Positions 53,541-63,801 of a DNA stretch of 64,000 nt are shown here, piece after piece; position 1 is the stretch's first letter, and every line of letters starts with the position of its first letter. The stretch is from NCBI RefSeq assembly GCF_001874625.1, contig NZ_CP017671.1, forward strand, positions 2,976,001 to 3,040,000, written 5' to 3'. The notes under the pieces are model-generated. The model saw only the letters and a program-made list of their open reading frames with translations, had not been told where the DNA came from and ran no database searches. The translations under genes were made by a program, and so were the position numbers. Source of the DNA: Providencia rettgeri (GTDB taxonomy: Bacteria; Pseudomonadota; Gammaproteobacteria; Enterobacterales; Enterobacteriaceae).

Positions 53541-53811
53541 TACCGCCCGCCCTTTAATAAGTTAATTTTTTCTATTTTTTTATGGTTTTAACAGGAAGTT
53601 AAAACCCACTAGATACTAGGAAATGACTAAATTTATGTATTAGTGATGTTTTCCAATAATTATTTCTTTCATCAATATAATTTAACAGAGTGTTATAAAA
53701 ACACCTATCAGACAAAACGGAAAAAACCATTAGGAAAAAATACCGTAAGAATGTGGAATGTTTATCAATAGAAAGCAGAAAAAAGTTTATTCAAGACTAT
53801 TTTTTATTTAT
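53541..53811. other. yfhM upstream region
   Basis: AT-rich gap between sseB and yfhM that must hold the yfhM promoter. No gene and no clear regulator site seen. AAAGGGCGGGCGG just before ATG could act as ribosome site. Confidence 0.4.
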
Positions 53812-53838
53812 GAGTGAGAAAAAACTACTTTCCCACTC
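53812..53838 (-). terminator. sseB terminator
   Basis: GAGTGGGAAA/TTTCTCACTC stem (one mismatch) on the minus strand, followed by ATAAATAAAAAATAG, without a strong T-run. Weak. Confidence 0.45.
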
Positions 53839-53850
53839 AGATATTATTTA

Positions 53851-54303
53851 TCAGGTATTTTTGACAGGGATAGTATCTCGTAGAAAACTGCCTAAACGGC
53901 GTTGATAAAATGGCTGGACATGCTGCGTAATAAAATGACTAACCCCTTTTTCATGTTCATTAACGATACAAAAATCAATCGATTCATTATCTGCTAAGAA
54001 ATCACACGCTAATGTCCCAGCATCATGAATAATTGCATCAATATTTTCAGCACCCGCGGTAAATTCCAATGCAACCAACAAAATTGGGTTTTCTTCGCTA
54101 GCTTCATCCTCAACTGCCGATACTATAAACCCACGTCTTACGACTTTGTGTTGTTTAAAAAACTCAGATAGTGCATCGACAATTGCTTGTGGCTGTTCTT
54201 CTAAAGCACTTAGCTTAAGTGATGAGCCTTTTGGTACGGTTAACTCAGTATATTGGATCTCAGTTTCTTGGATAGAACTGTTATTATTCGATTGCTGCGA
54301 CAT
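53851..54303 (-). CDS. sseB: Half-length SseB (C-terminal domain only)
   Basis: 150 aa from the ATG at 54303 (GGGG six bases upstream; an ATG two codons earlier is possible). LTVPKGSSLKLSALEEQPQA and GVSHFITQHVQPFYQRRLGSFLRD correspond to the C-terminal domain of enterobacterial SseB, which is about 258 aa; the N-terminal domain is missing. A complete start and ribosome site argue for a shortened but intact gene. Enhanced serine-sensitivity protein of unknown mechanism. Next to pepB, its usual neighbour. Confidence 0.8.
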   Translation of the reverse strand: MSQQSNNNSSIQETEIQYTELTVPKGSSLKLSALEEQPQAIVDALSEFFKQHKVVRRGFIVSAVEDEASEENPILLVALEFTAGAENIDAIIHDAGTLACDFLADNESIDFCIVNEHEKGVSHFITQHVQPFYQRRLGSFLRDTIPVKNT

Positions 54304-54382
54304 TGCCATCCCCTGCTATTAAAAATAATTGCTGATTATACTCGCACTTTCATTGAGGTAAAAATCGCTTAGGTAAAAAATA

Positions 54383-54408
54383 GGCACGAAAAGTATTCTT
54401 CTCGTGCC
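54383..54408 (-). terminator. pepB terminator
   Basis: GGCACGAGAAG/CTTTTCGTGCC stem-loop followed by TATTTTTTACC on the minus strand, about 20 bp past pepB. Confidence 0.82.
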
Positions 54409-54427
54409 CATTGTCAACCCGTGGGGG

Positions 54428-55723
54428 TTATTTTGATTTACTGATTAACAAGTTTGCCAGTGTTCTCACACCAATACCTGTTGCGCCTTCTGCCCATAAA
54501 CTAACAGGAGACTTACGGTAAGTTGCCGAGCAATCAATATGTACCCAGTTTTGGCGATAGTTTTCAACAAAATGGGATAAAAATGCCGCCGCTGTACTTG
54601 CCCCAGCAGTATGAGATGGCGCAGCAATATTGTTGAGATCAGCAAAACCTGACGGTAGCTGCTGACGATGAAATTCAGCTAATGGTAAACGCCAAAATAA
54701 TTCAAATTCCTCATTTGAAGCACTCATTAAATCAGCGACTAACTTGTCATCGAAACTTAAAACTGAATGGTAATCCCCACCTACTGCCATTTTCGCTGCA
54801 CCAGTTAAGGTTGCTGCATCAATAATCAGTGTCGGGTTTTCTTTGCTCGCATCAATTAAGCCATCAGCTAACACTAAACGCCCTTCAGCATCTGTATTCA
54901 TGATTTCTACGGATTTGCCATTACGGTAACGGATAATATCGCCTAACTTAAATGCGTTGCCACTCACCATGTTATCTGCAATACACAGGAACATTTTCAC
55001 ACGTTTTTGCAAACCGCGTGAAATCGCTAGAGCCAATGAACCTGCTAAAGTGGCAGCCCCGCCCATGTCCGCTTTCATTGAGTTCATCGAAGCAGATGGC
55101 TTGATACTATAGCCCCCCGAATCGAAGGTAATACCCTTACCAACTAGAGCTGCAAAAACTGGCGCGTTAGGGTTTGCACCTGGGTTGTAATCTAAAGCTA
55201 AGAATACTGGTGGGCGACTTGAGCCACGACCAACAGTATGAATACCCGTATAACCTTGAGCTAATAAGTCATCACCTTTGATAATGCGATAGCTAATATC
55301 TTGAGCGCCCACGGTGCAAAGTAGGTCAATAGCGCGTTTTGCTAATTGCTCTGGCCCTAATTCTTCAGCCGGAGCATTAATGACGTCACGTACCCAATCA
55401 ACAGTACGAATACGGTTTTCTAATTCTTTACGGTCTTCTTCTGGTAACACAGGCCATTCAATAGTTCTAGCCCCTTTCGGTGCACGAAAACCTTGCCAAA
55501 ATGCCCAACTTTTTTCTAAGTCCCAGCCCTCACCGGTTAAGGCAACATTGCGAATACCTTGCCCATCTAATTTACGGCCAGCACTTTGCACAGCACATAA
55601 TTTCCCAGCGTGTTTCAGGTGGATTGTCATGCCGTTATCGCTAGAGCTTAACAATGCGCCTTCACCCCAACATGGTGCTGCTGGCTCACAAGAAATCATT
55701 ACTGGCATAATTTGTTTTGTCAT
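54428..55723 (-). CDS. pepB: Aminopeptidase B (M17 family)
   Basis: 431 aa from the ATG at 55723; an upstream start would add twelve residues. Leucyl-aminopeptidase fold with metal-site motifs [15 protein letters not shown] near residue 195 and [12 protein letters not shown] near 275. Cytosolic Mn-dependent hexamer that removes N-terminal residues from peptides. Between sseB and iscX, as in E. coli. Confidence 0.96.
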   Translation of the reverse strand: MTKQIMPVMISCEPAAPCWGEGALLSSSDNGMTIHLKHAGKLCAVQSAGRKLDGQGIRNVALTGEGWDLEKSWAFWQGFRAPKGARTIEWPVLPEEDRKELENRIRTVDWVRDVINAPAEELGPEQLAKRAIDLLCTVGAQDISYRIIKGDDLLAQGYTGIHTVGRGSSRPPVFLALDYNPGANPNAPVFAALVGKGITFDSGGYSIKPSASMNSMKADMGGAATLAGSLALAISRGLQKRVKMFLCIADNMVSGNAFKLGDIIRYRNGKSVEIMNTDAEGRLVLADGLIDASKENPTLIIDAATLTGAAKMAVGGDYHSVLSFDDKLVADLMSASNEEFELFWRLPLAEFHRQQLPSGFADLNNIAAPSHTAGASTAAAFLSHFVENYRQNWVHIDCSATYRKSPVSLWAEGATGIGVRTLANLLISKSK

Positions 55724-55844
55724 CGTTTTTCTCACTTTGTCTATTTTTGCGGACAGCAAAAGCCCAATAGATTGCCCGCACTTGCTGTTACCTTAACTGA
55801 TAAATAATACTAGGGATATCATTATAGTGCTGATGCAAAATAAA

Positions 55845-55880
55845 AAAACCGAGCACTATTCTTAATAGCCACTCGGTTTT
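55845..55880 (-). terminator. isc operon terminator
   Basis: AAAACCGAG/CTCGGTTTT arms around a structured loop, followed by TTTATTTTG-like T-rich DNA on the minus strand, 17 bp past iscX. Confidence 0.78.
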
Positions 55881-55896
55881 TAGATGAAAAAACCAC

Positions 55897-56097
55897 TTAT
55901 TCGAATTCATCCAGCCAAACTAACAAGATCGCTTCTAAAATTTTCTCATTCGATTTTTGCGGGTCATCATCAAACTCTTCTAAGTCGCAAATCCACTGGT
56001 GCATATCCGTAAAGCGCACGGTTTTCGGATCAACGTCAGGAAATGCATCATATAATGCTTCACCGATTTCACGGCTATTTGACCATTTTAAGCTCAT
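55897..56097 (-). CDS. iscX: IscX, iron-sulfur assembly regulator
   Basis: 66 aa acidic protein ([24 protein letters not shown]), standard length. Binds IscS and iron and tunes cluster assembly. In E. coli it follows fdx directly; here 250 bp with palindromic repeats intervene. Confidence 0.95.
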   Translation of the reverse strand: MSLKWSNSREIGEALYDAFPDVDPKTVRFTDMHQWICDLEEFDDDPQKSNEKILEAILLVWLDEFE

Positions 56098-56150
56098 ACT
56101 CCCTCACTAATTTGATTATCAAGCTTTCATCTACACTTCAGTGTGCAAAA

Positions 56151-56210
56151 TAATTCGCTCGCTCTGCTACCTGTGATTGAAAGCATCAATACCGCGACAG
56201 CATGAAATAT
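56151..56210. repeat. Internally deleted copy of the intergenic palindromic repeat
   Basis: ATTCGCTCGCTCTGCTACC followed by GATTGAAAGCATCAATACC and GCGACAGCATGAAATAT resembles the outer arms of the element at 56232-56343 joined without its central part. Lies directly downstream of that element in the fdx-iscX gap. Confidence 0.55.
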
Positions 56211-56231
56211 TAACAAATAGTTCAATGCTCT

Positions 56232-56343
56232 AAATAGTTCGCGTTGTCGCTAGGCGGCAATTGAAAGTATCTCGGGGAGCATACACAAGTATGTGACCCG
56301 AATACTTGAAAGAAGCCAATACCGTGACAGCGCGAAATATGAC
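56232..56343. repeat. Intergenic palindromic repeat element
   Basis: An imperfect palindrome of about 110 bp. Left arm TTCGCGTTGTCGC pairs with right arm GTGACAGCGCGAA, and a central hairpin is formed around GAGCATACACAAGTATGTG. Style and size resemble ERIC-like dispersed repeats of enterobacteria. It ends just at the fdx stop and would be transcribed within the isc mRNA. Confidence 0.65.
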
Positions 56344-56348
56344 GAGCA

Positions 56349-56684
56349 TTAGTGTTCACGGGCGTGGTTGATCGTATATTTTGGGATCTCGACCACTAAA
56401 TCTTCATCAGTCACCAGCGCCTGACAACTCAGTCGGCTCTCAGGTTCTAAGCCCCATGCTTTATCTAGCATATCGTCTTCTAACTCACTGCTTTCTTCCA
56501 ATGAATCAAAACCTTCACGAACAATACAATGGCAAGTCGTACAAGCACAGGATTTCTCACAGGCATGTTCGAGTTCGATACCACTGCGTAATGCAACATT
56601 TAAAATAGACTCGCCTTCTTGTGCTTCAACAACCGCACCGTCTGGGCATAAATCACTATGAGGTAAAAAAACTATTTTAGGCAT
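56349..56684 (-). CDS. fdx: [2Fe-2S] ferredoxin of the isc system
   Basis: 111 aa. Cluster cysteines in [12 protein letters not shown] near residues 42-53 and LSCQAL near 87. Supplies electrons for cluster assembly on IscU. Two bp after hscA. Confidence 0.97.
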   Translation of the reverse strand: MPKIVFLPHSDLCPDGAVVEAQEGESILNVALRSGIELEHACEKSCACTTCHCIVREGFDSLEESSELEDDMLDKAWGLEPESRLSCQALVTDEDLVVEIPKYTINHAREH

Positions 56685-56686
56685 AA

Positions 56687-58537
56687 TTATATCTCATCCA
56701 CAGAATGGCCTGACAGCGCTTGGCGTATAGAGCTATCCATACGACGCGCAGCAAAATCCTGCGATTGCTTATCCAGTTGTTTAATGGCATTTTCAATTAC
56801 GGCCGGGTCAGTCCCCTCGACCGCTTTAATTAACTCATTGACTGCATTATCAATTTCCGACTCTTCTGTTGGCGTCAGTAAATTGGCATCTTGCGCTAAT
56901 GCACTCGTTAAACTTTCAAGCACTCTTGCCGCTTCAACTTTTTGCTCCGCTAAGCGGCGCGCATTAAGATCATCTTGCGCGTTTGACATTGAATCTTTAA
57001 TCATGCTTGAAATTTCATTATCCGTTAACCCATAAGATGGCTTAACTTGAATAGAAGCTTCTACACCCGTGGATTTTTCCATCGCACTGACACTTAATAA
57101 CCCATCCGCGTCAACTTGGAAAGTTACCCGAATATGTGCGCCCCCCGCAGCCATTGCCGGGATATCACGCAAGGTAAAACGCGCTAATGAACGGCAATCG
57201 GCAACCATTTCACGCTCACCTTGTACTACGTGCACGCTCATTGCCGTTTGGCCATCTTTAAATGTAGTAAATTCTTGGGCACGAGCGACTGGGATAGTGG
57301 TATTGCGCGGAATCACTTTTTCTACAAGCCCCCCCATGGTTTCTAAACCAAGGGACAGGGGAATAACATCTAGCAATAACATATCACTGTCAGGCTTATT
57401 CCCAACTAGAATATCGGCTTGGATAGCTGCGCCAATGGCCACAACCTTGTCAGGGTCGATTGAGGTCAGTGGTTCTTTTCCAAAAAAATCACCCACTTTC
57501 TGGCGAACTAATGGCACACGCGTTGAGCCCCCGACCATCACCACATTCAACACTTCTTCTGCCTCAACTCCCGCATCTTTCAATGCTCGACGGCAGGCTA
57601 ACAATGTCCGTTTAACATGATTTTCAATCAATGCATTAAATTGCTCACGGTGAATTTCACCATGCCAATTAGCAACATCAATGGTCGCAGTATTTGCATC
57701 ACTCAACGCAATTTTTGTTTTGGTCGCAATATTCAATAATTGACGATTTAAATGATGATCACCTTGCAGTGAAACGCCAGCTTGATTGGCAATCCACTCG
57801 GCAAGAAGTTGGTCAAAATCATCACCGCCGAGCGCTGTATCACCGCCAGTCGCTAATACTTCAAACACACCACGACTTAAGCGCAAGATAGACACATCAA
57901 ATGTACCACCGCCGAGGTCATAAACCGCTATTACCCCTTCTTGCCCAGAGTCTAACCCATAAGCAATCGCCGCAGCCGTCGGCTCATTGAGTAAACGTAG
58001 CACATGTAAACCAGCAAGACGTGCGGCATCTTTGGTACCTTGACGCTGTGCATCATCGAAATAGGCAGGAACGGTGATCACGACGCCATCCATTTCACCA
58101 CCGAGAGTTTCTTGTGCGCGTTTAGCGAGTGTTTTTAAAATATCAGCAGAAACTTGGATTGGGTCAACTTGGCCCGCAGCAGTTTGAATGAATGGTAAAC
58201 CATTTTCACTGGCACTCAATTGATAAGGTAAATCAGGATAGCGTTTTTGAATATCTGCTAATGACCGCCCCATCATACGTTTTACTGAAATAACCGTATT
58301 CACCGGGTCCTGCTCAGCTAGTTGTTTAGCTTCCCAACCAACTTGTTTGCTATTTGCTTGATAATTCACAATAGAAGGCAATAAAAAACGCCCTTGGTTG
58401 TCAGGTAATGCGGCGGCTTCACCACTTCGTACCGTTGCAATTAAAGAGTGAGTGGTTCCTAGGTCAATCCCCGCTGCTAATTTACGTTGGTGTGGAGCAG
58501 CAGTCATTCCCGGTTCACTGATTTGTAATAAAGCCAT
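56687..58537 (-). CDS. hscA: Hsp70-type chaperone HscA
   Basis: 616 aa. Nucleotide-binding domain with [10 protein letters not shown] near residue 24 and [10 protein letters not shown] near 207; substrate domain from about 390. Releases the Fe-S cluster from IscU with HscB. HscB and HscA reading frames are 12 bp apart. Confidence 0.97.
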   Translation of the reverse strand: MALLQISEPGMTAAPHQRKLAAGIDLGTTHSLIATVRSGEAAALPDNQGRFLLPSIVNYQANSKQVGWEAKQLAEQDPVNTVISVKRMMGRSLADIQKRYPDLPYQLSASENGLPFIQTAAGQVDPIQVSADILKTLAKRAQETLGGEMDGVVITVPAYFDDAQRQGTKDAARLAGLHVLRLLNEPTAAAIAYGLDSGQEGVIAVYDLGGGTFDVSILRLSRGVFEVLATGGDTALGGDDFDQLLAEWIANQAGVSLQGDHHLNRQLLNIATKTKIALSDANTATIDVANWHGEIHREQFNALIENHVKRTLLACRRALKDAGVEAEEVLNVVMVGGSTRVPLVRQKVGDFFGKEPLTSIDPDKVVAIGAAIQADILVGNKPDSDMLLLDVIPLSLGLETMGGLVEKVIPRNTTIPVARAQEFTTFKDGQTAMSVHVVQGEREMVADCRSLARFTLRDIPAMAAGGAHIRVTFQVDADGLLSVSAMEKSTGVEASIQVKPSYGLTDNEISSMIKDSMSNAQDDLNARRLAEQKVEAARVLESLTSALAQDANLLTPTEESEIDNAVNELIKAVEGTDPAVIENAIKQLDKQSQDFAARRMDSSIRQALSGHSVDEI

Positions 58538-58549
58538 AGTCGTTTTCTC

Positions 58550-59071
58550 TTAAAATTCGCCTAGTAACCGTTCTTCGAGTTGCTCAGCCTGTTGCTGTAG
58601 CTTATCGAGAAAACGCAATTTACGTACGGTATCAGCGGCTTTTTCCCACTGCATGGCATCCAGTTCGGTTACCATCAACACACTTCTTGTTTGTTGCATT
58701 TGCTTGACGTTTTTCATAAACGTGCTCAGTAGTTCAAGTGCATCAGCATTATTTTCGATATTGTCTAATTCTTCACGTAATTCAAGCTGCTCCATCAAAA
58801 ATGCAGTGTCATGCATGGTATGTTGTTCATTATTAATATCGAAACCATGCAATGAAAGCATATATTCCGCGCGCTTAAGCGGGTGATGAAGGGCTTGATA
58901 AGCCGCATTAATCGTTGCAGCCTTTTGAAGTGCTTGCATCTTTTCCTGTTCGGAACAAGTTGCAAAACGGTCAGGATGGTATTGACGCTGTAAATCTTGA
59001 AAGCGCTGCGTTAGCTGTTCGCTATCAATAGCGTAAACGGGAGTTAACCCGAAAAGAGTAAAATAATCCAT
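58550..59071 (-). CDS. hscB: J-domain co-chaperone HscB
   Basis: 173 aa. J domain with YHPDRF near residue 32 and a C-terminal three-helix IscU-binding domain. Brings IscU to HscA. Confidence 0.96.
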   Translation of the reverse strand: MDYFTLFGLTPVYAIDSEQLTQRFQDLQRQYHPDRFATCSEQEKMQALQKAATINAAYQALHHPLKRAEYMLSLHGFDINNEQHTMHDTAFLMEQLELREELDNIENNADALELLSTFMKNVKQMQQTRSVLMVTELDAMQWEKAADTVRKLRFLDKLQQQAEQLEERLLGEF

Positions 59072-59151
59072 AAGTGCTCAGTTTCTCGAACCGGTAACCA
59101 ATGCCGCCAGTATTAGCAACATCGGTCGAAAATCATGCTTATATGAAGGAA

Positions 59152-59475
59152 TTATACGTGAAAACTTTCACCGCATCCGCATTCACTGTTGACGTTAGGG
59201 TTATTAAATTTAAACCCTTCGTTTAAGCCTTCTTTTACAAAATCCAGCTCGGTACCATCAAGATAAACAATGCTTTTACCATCGACGATAACTTTAACAC
59301 CTTTGTCTTCAAAAACCGTGTCTTCTTCATTGATTATATCAGCAAACTCAAGGACATAAGCCATTCCTGAACAACCAGAAGTTCTTACACCTAAACGCAA
59401 GCCTTCACCTTTCCCTCGGTTTTGTAGGAAAGATTGAATTCGCTGCGCCGCACTTTCTGTAAGAGAAATAGACAT
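59152..59475 (-). CDS. iscA: A-type carrier IscA
   Basis: 107 aa from the ATG at 59475 (GAGG six bases upstream); an ATG four codons earlier is possible. Cluster cysteines in TSGCSGMAY near residue 35 and CGCGESF near 99-101. Delivers 4Fe-4S clusters. Confidence 0.96.
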   Translation of the reverse strand: MSISLTESAAQRIQSFLQNRGKGEGLRLGVRTSGCSGMAYVLEFADIINEEDTVFEDKGVKVIVDGKSIVYLDGTELDFVKEGLNEGFKFNNPNVNSECGCGESFHV

Positions 59476-59686
59476 TGCAAACCTCACTTTAGAAACAAAT
59501 AAGGCAGATGCTACCGATTAGTCGCATCCGCCTTCAAATTATTTTATATCCGTCATCATTGAGCTGATGAGTGTTAACTTCCCTCAGCGATATTCACCCC
59601 AAATGATTACGGATAATCTGTCAGATATAGGACGATAACTTTTGTTATTTATTAATATTGGTTGCCCTATACACTAACATTTATAC

Positions 59687-60073
59687 CTATTTGCTTTGGC
59701 GTTTGCTTTTGTAATCAGCAATAGCAGCTTTAATGGCATCTTCAGCTAGAATTGAGCAGTGAATTTTCACTGGCGGTAATTCTAACTCTTCTGCGATTGC
59801 TGTATTTTTGATTGACTCAGCTTCATCCAAGCTTTTGCCTTTCATCCACTCTGTAACCAATGAACTTGAAGCAATAGCTGAACCGCAACCATACGTTTTA
59901 AAGCGTGCATCTTCAATAATGCCGTCATCATTTACTTTAATCTGTAATTTCATGACATCACCACATGCAGGTGCACCTACCATACCACTGCCTACGCTTG
60001 GGTCGCTGTTGTCAAACGAACCAACGTTGCGTGGATTTTCATAATGATCGATAACTTTTTCACTGTAAGCCAT
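59687..60073 (-). CDS. iscU: Fe-S scaffold protein IscU
   Basis: 128 aa. Ligand cysteines at GAPACGDV (37), YGCGSAI (63) and KIHCSIL (106), and the LPPVKIHC motif recognised by HscA. The 211-bp gap to iscA contains no gene. Confidence 0.97.
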   Translation of the reverse strand: MAYSEKVIDHYENPRNVGSFDNSDPSVGSGMVGAPACGDVMKLQIKVNDDGIIEDARFKTYGCGSAIASSSLVTEWMKGKSLDEAESIKNTAIAEELELPPVKIHCSILAEDAIKAAIADYKSKRQSK

Positions 60074-60098
60074 TTTTTATACTCCTGAAACCGTCTGA

Positions 60099-61313
60099 TT
60101 AATGGTGAGACCATTCGATGCTGTTAAGATCTACGCCGTCTTTAAACATTTCCCATAAAGGAGACAGCTCGCGTAAGTGGCCAATTGCGCCATGAATCAT
60201 TTTGATTGCATAGTCAATTTCTTCTTCTGTCGTGAAACGACCTAAAGAGAAACGGATTGAGCTGTGTGCTAGCTCATCATTCATCCCTAAAGCACGTAGT
60301 ACATAAGAAGGTTCTAGGCTTGCAGATGTACATGCAGAACCTGAAGAAACAGCCAAATCTTTCAAGGACATCATCAGTGATTCACCTTCAACATAGTTGA
60401 AGCTGACGTTCAGAATGTGCGGCGCACCGTGTTCTAAATCACCGTTGAGGTAAACTTCTTCGATATCTTTAATGCCATTCCATAAACGTAAGCGTAACCC
60501 GCGTAAACGCTCGGACTCAGATGCCATCTCTTCTTTTGCAATACGATACGCTTCACCCATACCGACAATTTGGTGAACCGCTAATGTACCAGAACGCATA
60601 CCACGCTCATGACCGCCACCGTGTTGTTGTGCCTCAAGACGCACACGCGGTTTACGACGAACGTATAGTGCACCGATGCCCATTGGGCCATACAGTTTGT
60701 GAGCAGAGAATGACATTAAATCGACTTTTAATGCGTTCAAGTCGATAGGTAATTTACCTACACTTTGAGTCGCATCAACGTGGAAGATAATCCCTTTGCT
60801 ACGGCATAATTCACCGATTGCTTCGATATCCTGAATAACACCAATTTCATTATTAACATGCATAATTGAAATTAAAATTGTGTCTTCACGGATAGCATCT
60901 TTGAGATCTTGCATGGCAATTAAACCGTTGCTTTGTGGTGACAAATAAGTCACTTCAAAACCTTCGCGTTCTAATTGACGGCAAGTGTCTAAAACGGCTT
61001 TGTGTTCCGTTTTACACGTAATAATGTGATTACCTTTCTTTTTATAGAAATTGGCAGCGCCTTTAATCGCTAAGTTATCAGACTCTGTTGCACCTGATGT
61101 AAAGACGATTTCACGTGGGTCAGCACCCACTAATTCAGCTATTTGGTTACGAGCAATATCAACCGCTTCCTCGGCTTGCCAGCCAAAACGGTGAGAACGG
61201 GATGCTGGATTACCGAAGTTCCCATCCATTGTTAAACATTGCATCATTTTTTCAGCAACACGTGGATCGACGGGTGTTGTTGCTGAATAGTCAAGATAAA
61301 TTGGTAATTTCAT
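60099..61313 (-). CDS. iscS: Cysteine desulfurase IscS
   Basis: 404 aa. PLP lysine in [12 protein letters not shown] near residue 206 and catalytic cysteine in [11 protein letters not shown] near 328. Supplies sulfur for clusters, thio-tRNA and other cofactors. Confidence 0.97.
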   Translation of the reverse strand: MKLPIYLDYSATTPVDPRVAEKMMQCLTMDGNFGNPASRSHRFGWQAEEAVDIARNQIAELVGADPREIVFTSGATESDNLAIKGAANFYKKKGNHIITCKTEHKAVLDTCRQLEREGFEVTYLSPQSNGLIAMQDLKDAIREDTILISIMHVNNEIGVIQDIEAIGELCRSKGIIFHVDATQSVGKLPIDLNALKVDLMSFSAHKLYGPMGIGALYVRRKPRVRLEAQQHGGGHERGMRSGTLAVHQIVGMGEAYRIAKEEMASESERLRGLRLRLWNGIKDIEEVYLNGDLEHGAPHILNVSFNYVEGESLMMSLKDLAVSSGSACTSASLEPSYVLRALGMNDELAHSSIRFSLGRFTTEEEIDYAIKMIHGAIGHLRELSPLWEMFKDGVDLNSIEWSHH

Positions 61314-61435
61314 TGCTCACATACTCCAAAGGTCAATATAGCTTGCCTTTAATTTTTAAAGGTACAAATAGCGGGTGCTAGCTCTTCGTCTAAAACCTCA
61401 CCAAAATGTACCGACTGCAATTTTTAATATATTTT

Positions 61436-61933
61436 TTAAGCGCGTACATTGATAATAGATTCAGGTGTTATTCCATTTGGCATGGTTTTACGCTGTTCAT
61501 TATCTTGTCTATCAGCAACAACCATGACTTCTTGGTTTTTAACCAATTCGTCAAGACTAATGCTGCTAAGGAAACTTGTGATTCTATCGCTTAAGTCACG
61601 CCACAATGCGTGGGTTAAGCAGCGGTCACCATTTTGGCAACCTTCTTTATTACCTTGACAACGAGTCGCGTCAACAGATTCATCAACCGCAGCAATGACT
61701 TCAGCAACAAAAATTTGGTCTGCGTCTCTGCCAAGCAAATAACCACCACCCGGACCGCGGACGCTGGAAACTAGCTCGTTTTTGCGTAAACGAGAGAAAA
61801 GTTGCTCAAGATAAGAGAGGGAAATTCCCTGACGTTCAGAGATATCAGCTAAAGGTACTGGACCTGACTGAGAATGTAACGCGACATCTAACATCGCTGT
61901 TACCGCGTAACGCCCTTTGGAAGTGAGTCTCAT
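61436..61933 (-). CDS. iscR: Fe-S cluster regulator IscR
   Basis: 165 aa. Winged HTH at residues 1-75 and cluster cysteines in [14 protein letters not shown] near 92-105. When holding a 2Fe-2S cluster it represses the isc operon. Its two type 1 boxes lie immediately upstream. Confidence 0.97.
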   Translation of the reverse strand: MRLTSKGRYAVTAMLDVALHSQSGPVPLADISERQGISLSYLEQLFSRLRKNELVSSVRGPGGGYLLGRDADQIFVAEVIAAVDESVDATRCQGNKEGCQNGDRCLTHALWRDLSDRITSFLSSISLDELVKNQEVMVVADRQDNEQRKTMPNGITPESIINVRA

Positions 61934-61953
61934 AACATATTACTCCGTGGTAA

Positions 61954-61983
61954 ATTATAGCAAGATTGTGACATTCCTGACTA
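61954..61983 (-). promoter_or_regulatory. isc operon promoter
   Basis: Minus strand TAGTCA (-35), 18-bp spacer, TATAAT (-10, 61954-61959). The -35 lies inside an IscR box, so IscR binding would block the polymerase. Confidence 0.7.
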
Positions 61984-62022
61984 ATTTAGTCAACTATTTA
62001 CCTGACTATTTTACTCAAGTAT
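61973..62022 (-). promoter_or_regulatory. Two abutting type 1 IscR boxes
   Basis: Two 25-bp sites meet at 61997/61998. The proximal one reads ATAGTTGACTAAATTAGTCA and onward and fits the type 1 IscR consensus closely. The distal one (61998-62022) starts ATACTTGAGTAAAATAGTCA and has one mismatch in the first half-site. Both lie between trmJ and iscR. Confidence 0.85.
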
Positions 62023-62052
62023 TATTCACCTACTTTTACCACGAGTTTAGCC

Positions 62053-62784
62053 TCACTTTTTCGCCCATTTTTCCATCGACGTTAGGATACCCCTTAAGAT
62101 ATGTAACTCTTGAGTTTCAATGTGCGCACGGGTGAACAAGCGACGTAATTTATTCATAATTAAGCCTGGATGTGCCTTACGAATAAAACCTGACTCATGT
62201 AGAACACTCTCAAGATGGACATAAAAACGCTCAACATCTTCTGATGGCGGGTATTCTACCTCATCATCCGGCGATATTACCGCATTTTTTTCATCCATAG
62301 CCAGATAAGCCATACGAATTTCATAACTCACCAACTGAACAGCCATCGCTAAATTTAATGACCCATATTCAGGATTGGTGGGAATATATAAGTGATATTG
62401 GCATTTTTGTAACTCTTCGTTAGTCAAGCCAACACGTTCACGACCAAAAACAATCGCCACTGGCGACTCTTTTGATTGGTTTACTGATTTTACACCACAC
62501 TCACGAGGCTCAACCATGGGCCACGACAATGTACGAGAGCGAGCACTAGTACCAATGACTAATTTACACCCTTCTAAGGCTTCATCGAGCGTTTTGACGA
62601 TCGTGGCATTACCGATAACATCACTTGCCCCTGCGGAAAGTGCGATTGAGTGTGAATCAGGCTCAACAAGAGGATTAACAAGATAAAGATTTGAAAGCCC
62701 CATGGTTTTCATTGCACGGGCAGTCGAGCCCATATTACCAGTGTGTGAGGTCTCAACAAGAACAATACGGATATTATCTAACAT
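62053..62784 (-). CDS. trmJ: tRNA (Cm32/Um32) 2'-O-methyltransferase TrmJ
   Basis: 243 aa SPOUT-fold methyltransferase: [21 protein letters not shown] near residue 5, [13 protein letters not shown] near 113, and [19 protein letters not shown] near 133 (knot region). Methylates position 32 of several tRNAs. Divergent from suhB. Confidence 0.95.
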   Translation of the reverse strand: MLDNIRIVLVETSHTGNMGSTARAMKTMGLSNLYLVNPLVEPDSHSIALSAGASDVIGNATIVKTLDEALEGCKLVIGTSARSRTLSWPMVEPRECGVKSVNQSKESPVAIVFGRERVGLTNEELQKCQYHLYIPTNPEYGSLNLAMAVQLVSYEIRMAYLAMDEKNAVISPDDEVEYPPSEDVERFYVHLESVLHESGFIRKAHPGLIMNKLRRLFTRAHIETQELHILRGILTSMEKWAKK

Positions 62785-62831
62785 GGTTTATACGTTTAAT
62801 GAAAAAATTATCGGCACAGTTTAACACAAAA

Positions 62832-62860
62832 TTGCTTATTGTGACGAACATCTATATAAT
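62832..62860 (+). promoter_or_regulatory. suhB promoter
   Basis: TTGCTT (62832-62837), 17-bp spacer, TATAAT (62855-62860). Confidence 0.65.
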
Positions 62861-62878
62861 TCGGCTCTCTTGTTTTTC

Positions 62879-62889
62879 GTTCTTTAACA
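62879..62889 (+). promoter_or_regulatory. boxA element in the suhB leader
   Basis: GTTCTTTAACA, matching the rrn boxA core bound by NusB/NusE, lies in the short suhB leader just before the ribosome site. E. coli suhB is known to be autoregulated through such a boxA, since SuhB is part of the Nus antitermination complex. Confidence 0.75.
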
Positions 62890-62907
62890 TTCCAGTGGAA
62901 AAAGCCC

Positions 62908-63711
62908 ATGCATCCGATGCTTAACATCGCCATACGTGCCGCACGTAAGGCCGGTAATCACATAGCTAAAAACTATGAAATGCCTAGTAATATCAAAGTG
63001 ACTCAAAAAGGCGCTAACGATTTTGTCACTAACGTTGATCAAGAATCTGAGCAGTTGATTATTGAAATCATCCGTAAGTCATATCCTGATCATACTATTA
63101 TCACTGAAGAAAGCGGTGAGTTATTAGGTAAAGATAACGATATTCAATGGGTAATCGATCCACTGGATGGCACGACTAACTTCACAAAACGCCTTCCCCA
63201 TTTTTCTGTTTCTATCGCTGTGCGCGTTAAAGGCCGTACTGAGGTTGCCGTTGTTTATGACCCAATGCGTAATGAACTGTTCAGCGCAGTTCGTGGTCAA
63301 GGCGCGCAACTTAATGGTTACCGCATTCGTATCGATGAAAAACGTGGCCTTGACGGAGCTATTGTCGCAACTGGCTTCCCTTTCAAACAAAAGCAACATG
63401 CTCCTGCCTATATGAAAATTATGACGGCTATGTTTGATAAATGTGCTGATTTTCGCCGCACAGGCTCCGCAGCGTTAGATTTATGCTATGTCGCATCAGG
63501 CCGTGTTGATGCATTCTTCGAAATTGGTTTAAAACCTTGGGATTTCTTAGGTGGCAAGCTGATCATGCGTGAAGCAGGCGGTATTGTGACTGATTTTGTC
63601 GGTGGCCATAACTATTTAGCTTCAGGTAACTTGGTTGCTGGTAGCCCACGAGTGGTTAAAGATATATTATCCGTTATGAAAGACGAATTATCAGAAGCCC
63701 TTAAACGCTAA
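62908..63711 (+). CDS. suhB: Inositol-1-monophosphatase family protein / Nus factor SuhB
   Basis: 267 aa. Metal-site motifs EES near residue 68, WVIDPLDGTTNF near 82 and KPWDFLGGKLI near 210. Acts mainly in rRNA transcription antitermination with the Nus factors; phosphatase activity is secondary. GTGGAAAA precedes the ATG; the protein begins MHPMLNIA as in E. coli. Confidence 0.96.
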   Translation: MHPMLNIAIRAARKAGNHIAKNYEMPSNIKVTQKGANDFVTNVDQESEQLIIEIIRKSYPDHTIITEESGELLGKDNDIQWVIDPLDGTTNFTKRLPHFSVSIAVRVKGRTEVAVVYDPMRNELFSAVRGQGAQLNGYRIRIDEKRGLDGAIVATGFPFKQKQHAPAYMKIMTAMFDKCADFRRTGSAALDLCYVASGRVDAFFEIGLKPWDFLGGKLIMREAGGIVTDFVGGHNYLASGNLVAGSPRVVKDILSVMKDELSEALKR

Positions 63712-63725
63712 TTACCCCCCGTTTG

Positions 63726-63778
63726 AAAAAAGCCCACAACAAGTTACAGTTCAAGCTGTCTTAAGTGGGCATTTTTTT
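63726..63778 (+). terminator. suhB terminator
   Basis: AAAAAAGCCCAC pairs with GTGGGC followed by ATTTTTTT, with a smaller inner hairpin (ACAG/CTGT). It also faces the convergent dehydrogenase gene. Confidence 0.75.
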
Positions 63779-63801
63779 GCATGTAATTTAACGAATGCGA
63801 C

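Noticed and set aside
57069-57620. 183-codon open frame antisense to hscA
   Set aside because: Shadow of a highly conserved gene in another frame, with no ribosome site. The same applies to 55314-55796 opposite pepB.
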